From assembly GCA_022835595.1 (NCBI GenBank), contig BQUP01000005.1:248001-312000 (forward strand): DNA of 64,000 bases. The letters run 5' to 3'. Positions 59,500 through 64,000 of this stretch are shown piece by piece. Source of the DNA: Cystobasidium ongulense. Taxonomy: Eukaryota; Basidiomycota; Cystobasidiomycetes; Cystobasidiales; Cystobasidiaceae. The number at the start of each line of letters is the position of its first letter. Position 1 is the stretch's first letter. The notes beneath the pieces were generated by a model, which saw only the letters and a program-made list of their open reading frames with translations, did no database searches and was not told the DNA's origin. A program made the position numbers and the translations under genes.

Positions 59500-60234
59500 A
59501 AAAATGCTTCAGCCTCTACATACTTGCAAATTCGCTGTCAGGGCTAAATTTCCTATCTCTGCCGCTGCGGACAGCTCATCTAGAGCACCACCGGTACCTG
59601 CAGCTGATATTTCTTCCAATCCATCTATATCAGTTCGATCACGCGGAATGGCTTCAGACACTTTCAGGGGCGATAGGAACCTTAAGCTTGCTTTGTCTCT
59701 TCGCTTTAAATTTGACTGGGGTAGCACGCAGACTTTGAAAAGGTCTTTGCAGGTGAAGAAGGCGAAAGAGGAAGGGTTGTCGTCTTGGGAAAGGAGAAGT
59801 GAGCAGACCTAGAACTTATATCTAGAATGTGAGGCGTCAGCGGCAGTGACGCTTCGCGGGATGGTACATTATTGGCGAGCAGATGGGCGAAATGGCTGGC
59901 GCCTAGTACCGGCTCCTCTGAATGACATAACAAGCGATCAGGAGCTAATTCACACAGAGCAAATGCTATGCTGGGTATTGGCATCGCCGAGCCAAGCTCC
60001 CGCTCGGAGTACGACTCTTCGAAATCTAGCGGCTCTCATAAACCATGGAGAACGTGGTGAAGCATGCGGAAGAGGTGCCTAGGCAAGAAGACAAGGTGAA
60101 CCCGGATCTGCCGCCTCTGAGAGCTGTGCCGGCTAGTGCAAGCGGTCCACCGGCGTACATGACGGAGTCGACGAAGACGCGTTGAAATAATGGCATGACG
60201 GAGAATGATATGCAGCTCAAAGAACAGTCGTGAG
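59500..60234. pseudogene. Decayed, partly inverted copy of the 56973-58177 gene
   Basis: Two pieces in opposite orientations. On the minus strand from about 59880 down to 59500, fragments read SLPLTPHILD, PKTTTLPLSPSSPAKTF and SEAIPRDRTDIDGLEEISAA. They match ITPSIIKAAG, TKTTSLPLSPSSPEKTL and SEAVAHDRTEIDGLGGLSPG of the intact gene. On the plus strand from about 59971 to 60234 the sequence matches the 3' part (VLASPSQAPARSTTLRNLA against LLASPIRAPARSTTLQNLA), with a TGG-to-TGA change near 60183. The pieces meet where the intact gene is continuous, so an inversion broke the copy. No intact frame remains. Confidence 0.75.
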
Positions 60235-61075
60235 ACACTTGAGCGTGACAGAAGAGTCAATGCTGCTTTCAAGTTCAGGACGTCTCCGTCAAGTATTCAT
60301 GATTGATCAAGTCCGAGCACAGTTGTCTGCAACGTATTCACGGTTTCGGCTTGAATTTCACTGCTTTTTAGCTCCGACTCCAGGGTCCTCAATTGATTAT
60401 TGTCAAGCCTCACCTCTCTGTCACTCGGTACAGCTTACAACATGCTTTATCCCACCAACTTGAATCGCTGGAGACTAGAGAAGCAATCTGGAACAGTTTG
60501 CAATGCAACGTTCTGAGTTAGCCCAGCTCGCCACGCTTTGAATGCCTCAACAACCAAATACCAATGCAACCTCGTCTGCATTCAGCAACCAAGATGCTGC
60601 ATCACCTGAAGTGCATTGCCTTTGCAGGCATGCATGCAGCGCAGCTGCGTCATCTGATCCATGCCAGTATGCCGAGCATTGCCGCTATGCTGTGCAACGG
60701 CGATTGACGAACGTATGTCGCACTGAACAAATCGACTTGTTTACCAGGTTCCGAGCGTATAAGCCACTCTGATCTCTCACCAGGCGAATGCGCTCTGTAC
60801 TTGTTAAAAACTCACGAAGTTGTGCAGACAGGTTGCAGCTTCCTACTCGCAGACTCGCTCCAAGCCGATGAGTTCCATAGCACTTGGGCTGTGTGATTAC
60901 GCTCACGAGGTCTCGTGCTGTTCAGCTGGCTATGCATGTATGGGTCACATGGCACTAGATCTCGCGCTTCGTCAGCACAGCCTGCCAGTGCCTCGGGGGT
61001 TATATGAAGCTGAAACTGAACGCTGTGCCTCTCTAGCTCTTAACAATTCACACTTTTTCTCGCAAGGCAAGGACC
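59500..61075. repeat. Duplicated segment, rearranged copy
   Basis: Matches 57590-58875. The part from about 59971 to 61075 is in direct orientation (gene 3' part plus 3' flank). The part from 59500 to about 59880 is inverted. Boundaries approximate. Confidence 0.7.
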
Positions 61076-61121
61076 CAGACCCAAGTCTCTGAGTGTTAGT
61101 TTCCAGCAAAACAAGTTGATT

Positions 61122-61526
61122 ATGGCATCCAAAGTACCTGTAAAATTGGGCGGAGTGAGTGGGGCAGTCAAAAAGACTAATGTCAAAAAACCAGCCCAGG
61201 CCACGCTCCCGTACTTCACGAGCAACATTCCCAGCTACCCCAAATCCCCTCTCTCCGATGGTGCACATCGGCAACTTTCAGCTGCACCGAAGCGCACGAA
61301 GTAAGGGACGTAGGTGTTCGCTCTTAGCCGTGTATTCAAGAAAAATTCATTGACGGGTAGGCCTTTTGAGGCAACAAAGGAGGGGGTTAATGGGGAATCC
61401 GGCTGTATAGACCACCAAAGTGGAGCAACTGGACGTCTGAACGTGATCTACAACCCTAACGCGCACAAAAACAGCAGCTCTACAGACCGCCCTGCTGGTG
61501 ATGGTGGGCGATTGAATATTTGTTAA
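61122..61526 (+). CDS. Small basic protein of unknown function, with unresolved interruption
   Basis: ATG at 61122 opens MASKVPVKLGGVSGAVKKTN and runs to a stop at 61304 (60 residues). The same frame reopens at once and runs to 61526, with RVFKKNSLTGRPFEATKEGV and two GRLN motifs (ATGRLNVIYNP, GDGGRLNIC). A segment with splice-like ends (GTAAGG at 61301 to CTCTTAG at 61327) would remove both in-frame stops and restore a 126-residue protein. It is only 27 nt, shorter than normal fungal introns. Alternatives are a short gene ending at 61304, stop read-through, or a damaged gene. No family recognised. Confidence 0.4.
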
Positions 61527-61977
61527 GCTTTGTTTTAGGTCGCAGTTACAGCGCTATGTACATCGATGTCAAGCCAATCATATGAACAAGTATGGCTTGA
61601 GAAATGTACGTGTCGGTCACAAGCCACGTCTGATTCCCTCCAACTCTTCAATCCACTGTGTCTTCTGAGTTCTGTCTTTATTCATTGTTCAAGCTGTGTA
61701 TAATACATCCAAACCTTTATACTGCAACTCTTCCTTTCCGCAGGCATGAGCTGCCAAAATTGATATTGCCTCGCTGCTTTCGATACGCCAGTGCAGTACA
61801 TTAGCCACTGATACACTGTTAGCGACGTTAGCAATTGCAGGCAAATCAAGCGTTACAACTGCGCCGGAGTTCCTGCCTGTGTGGCGGACTTTGCCCGCAG
61901 CGAAAGAGTACACTGGGCGTTTGCCTTTCTACCTTGCTTCCATTCAAGCGCCCACATTTCTTACTCCAGACACCACC
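61527..61977. other. Intergenic region, TMS1 promoter
   Basis: 451 bases between same-strand genes. The last 60 bases before the ATG are CT-rich. Nothing else seen. Confidence 0.5.
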
Positions 61978-63714
61978 ATGGGAGCACTGCTGTCCATCCC
62001 GCTGCTAGGCGGCGTGGGCTCGATGGCTACAGGCCTCGTGCTGTCGTGTGCCTCTGGCCTTATTGGAGCCTGCGCCGGTCGCTCAGCCACTGCGCTCTGC
62101 AAGTCGTGCAATTGCAACAGCTCGGTCGCGTGAGCCGCAGACCTAGAGTGCAAAATTGACAATGTCTAACACATCTCGTACCCACCAGTACCCGCATAGG
62201 CTACTCTATCATCCTCCTGCTCAATAGCATGCTCTCCTGGATCATGCTGTCCGACTGGGCGATCAAGCGCCTTGAAAGCTGGTCCTACGATTATATCAAG
62301 ATTACATGCAGGAATGGCGATGCCTGCTATGGCGTACTCGCCGTCCACCGCATCAATTTCGCACTCGGTCTCTTCCATCTTATCCTCGCTGGTCTGCTCG
62401 TAGGGGTCAAGGACACGAAGACGAAGCGAGCGGCGATTCAGAATGGGTGCGTTTGCTTGACTCCACCGCATCTTGGAGTGCATAGCTAATGCTACCATGT
62501 TGTATAGTTGGTGGGGACCCAAGATTCTAGCCTGGCTCTCCCTCGTCGTCACCTCGTTCTTTATACCCAACGGTTTCTTCGTCTTCTACTCTCGGTACAT
62601 CTCTATCATCGGCGCTTCCATCTTCATCTTTGTCGGTCTCGTACTTCTAGTCGACTTCGCGCATTCTTGGTCAGAAAAGTGCTTGGACAAGTGGGAAATG
62701 TCGGATGAGCATTCAACCTTTTGGCGGAACATTCTCATCGGCTCCACGCTATCCTGCTACGCTGCCATGATAGCTCTTACAGTGGTAGACTACGTCTTCT
62801 TCGGCTCAAGATCAGCATGCGGGCTCAATCAATTCTTCATTACCTTCAATCTCATTCTTTGCATCCTCGTCTCTTTCATTTCCGTCATGCCTCAAGTGCA
62901 AGACGCAAACCCTAAATCGGGCTTGGGACAATCTGGAATGGTCATTGCATACTGTACCTACCTTGTCACGTCGGCAGTCGCGAACAGGGACAACAGACTC
63001 TGCAACCCGCTCACAGCACGAGCGGAAGGAGCTCAAACGAGCATGATCGTAGTCGGAGCTATCTTCACTTTCTTAGCAATCGCATACTCTACCTCTCGGG
63101 CTGCAACACAAAGCAAGGCACTCCGAGGCAGAAGAAAGCCAGATGATCTTGATATGGGTGCAGGTGCTATCAGATTGCCGGACGAGGACAATCATGCTGG
63201 AGATGAAGAAATGGCTAGTGTCATTCGAGAACAACCCGCTAAAAAGGATAGTCTCAAGATACAGGCTCTCAGGGCGGCTATCGATGCTGGTTCATTGCCA
63301 GCTTCAGCACTAGACGAAATGCAAGATAGCGATGATGAAGAGGACGTAGGTGCTCCAGGTGCAGACGAGAAGGATGACGAACGTATCCGGACACGGTACA
63401 ACTACACGTATTTCCATATCATGTAGGCCTTGCTGAAACTCGCTCATATCGACGACGAAGTTTTCCACTGACACCACCACTTGTCTCTTTGCAGCTTCTT
63501 CCTCTCTTCAATGTACATCGCTATGCTCCTCACAAACTGGAATGTAGTCTCCATCGGCAAGGATACAGATACGCCCAATGGAGAATATACACCTGTCAAG
63601 ATCGGGAGATCAACAGTGGCCATGTGGGTCAGAATCGTATCAAGCTGGCTCTGTCTCGTACTCTACGGCTGGAGTCTCATAGCACCCGTCATTATGCCGG
63701 ATCGCTTTGCATAG
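61978..63714 (+). CDS. TMS1: SERINC/TMS1 membrane protein (514 aa)
   Basis: Exons 61978-62129, 62189-62446, 62508-63422 and 63495-63714. About ten transmembrane helices with family landmarks: the Cys-rich first loop CKSCNCNSS, TRIGYSIILLLNSMLSWIML, CYGVLAVHRINFALGLFHLI, the signature FIPNGFFVFYSRYISIIGAS, a VDFAHSWSEKCLDKWE segment, and near the end NYTYFHIFFLSSMYIAMLLT NW and WVRIVSSWLCLVLYGWSL. A charged loop of about 100 residues with an acidic DSDDEEDVG run precedes the last two helices. SERINC proteins were proposed to aid serine incorporation into lipids, and later work shows lipid scrambling. Endomembrane or vacuolar location is likely. Confidence 0.94.
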
Positions 63715-64000
63715 ATTTTTGGATGATTGATCTGCCTACTTCCTATTACGTTCTTGTTTTGAGATTACTGCCCATGTAGCGCACTTGTTTCCATTACGTA
63801 CAGCATTACACAACAGTGCAATGCATGCTCTAAAGCTGAGTCTATACTTGTTCTTGCGAGAATTACGCATTATGTGTTGTTACAACAATCGACATTCCCG
63901 ATGCACAGTTGACAGACATACCCGTCGAGTCAGTGTAAGTATATTGAACGTTCTATTCAACTTTCCGCTTTTTATTGTTGAAAGTAAAAGTGACGCCTCC
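63715..64000. other. 3' flank of TMS1 to window end
   Basis: 286 bases, no gene recognised. Confidence 0.5.

Overview
This is a nuclear fungal contig, most like a basidiomycete. Almost every gene is cut by several short introns (about 50-130 nt, GT-AG, often with a CTNA-type branch site), intergenic gaps are 0.1-1.7 kb, and the protein set is eukaryotic: BUB1 kinase, a Rap/Rsr1 GTPase, NEDD8, a LARP7-type RNA-binding protein, TFIIIC tau55, mS41 and SERINC/TMS1. The intron density suggests Agaricomycotina, perhaps Tremellomycetes; that placement is inference. I see no tRNA, rRNA, CRISPR array, transposon or retroelement. I found about 30 protein genes. Their exon structures were worked out by hand, using splice-site consensus, reading-frame closure and protein family fit.

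Left part (1-12.6 kb): the 3' end of BUB1; a tandem segmental duplication of about 3 kb carrying two diverged copies of an unrecognised Ser-rich protein; a small one-pass membrane protein; an 8-exon RSR1/Rap GTPase; a small secreted protein; and an F-box protein.

Metabolic block (12.9-23.3 kb): both subunits of the DXP-independent vitamin B6 synthase (SNO1/PDX2 and SNZ1/PDX1, same strand, 5.2 kb apart). Between them lie glyoxalase I, a ZNF830-like zinc-finger protein and a secreted protein. Downstream are cyanase and the GEP4 phosphatidylglycerophosphatase. Glyoxalase I and cyanase both begin with mitochondrial-type leaders. A near-perfect 44-bp inverted repeat sits between SNO1 and GLO1.

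Middle (23.8-31 kb): a membrane protein with Pro-rich repeats and a small relative next to it, mS41/FYV4, TFIIIC tau55, and a large unrecognised Ser-rich protein.

Transport block (31.9-46.9 kb): a formate/nitrite-family transporter shares a 1.75-kb divergent intergenic region with a YAT-type amino-acid permease. A second permease lies 6.7 kb further on in the opposite orientation, and SDHAF3, JJJ1, NEDD8 and LARP7/POF8 sit between the two.

Right part (48-64 kb): an ERp29c-type protein disulfide isomerase with a CSHC active site and a KAEL C-terminus; an ING/PHD chromatin protein; a large ArAE/BRE4-like membrane protein with an apparent one-base frameshift at a homopolymer; an unrecognised gene whose decayed, partly inverted duplicate lies just downstream; a small unknown gene; and the SERINC protein TMS1.
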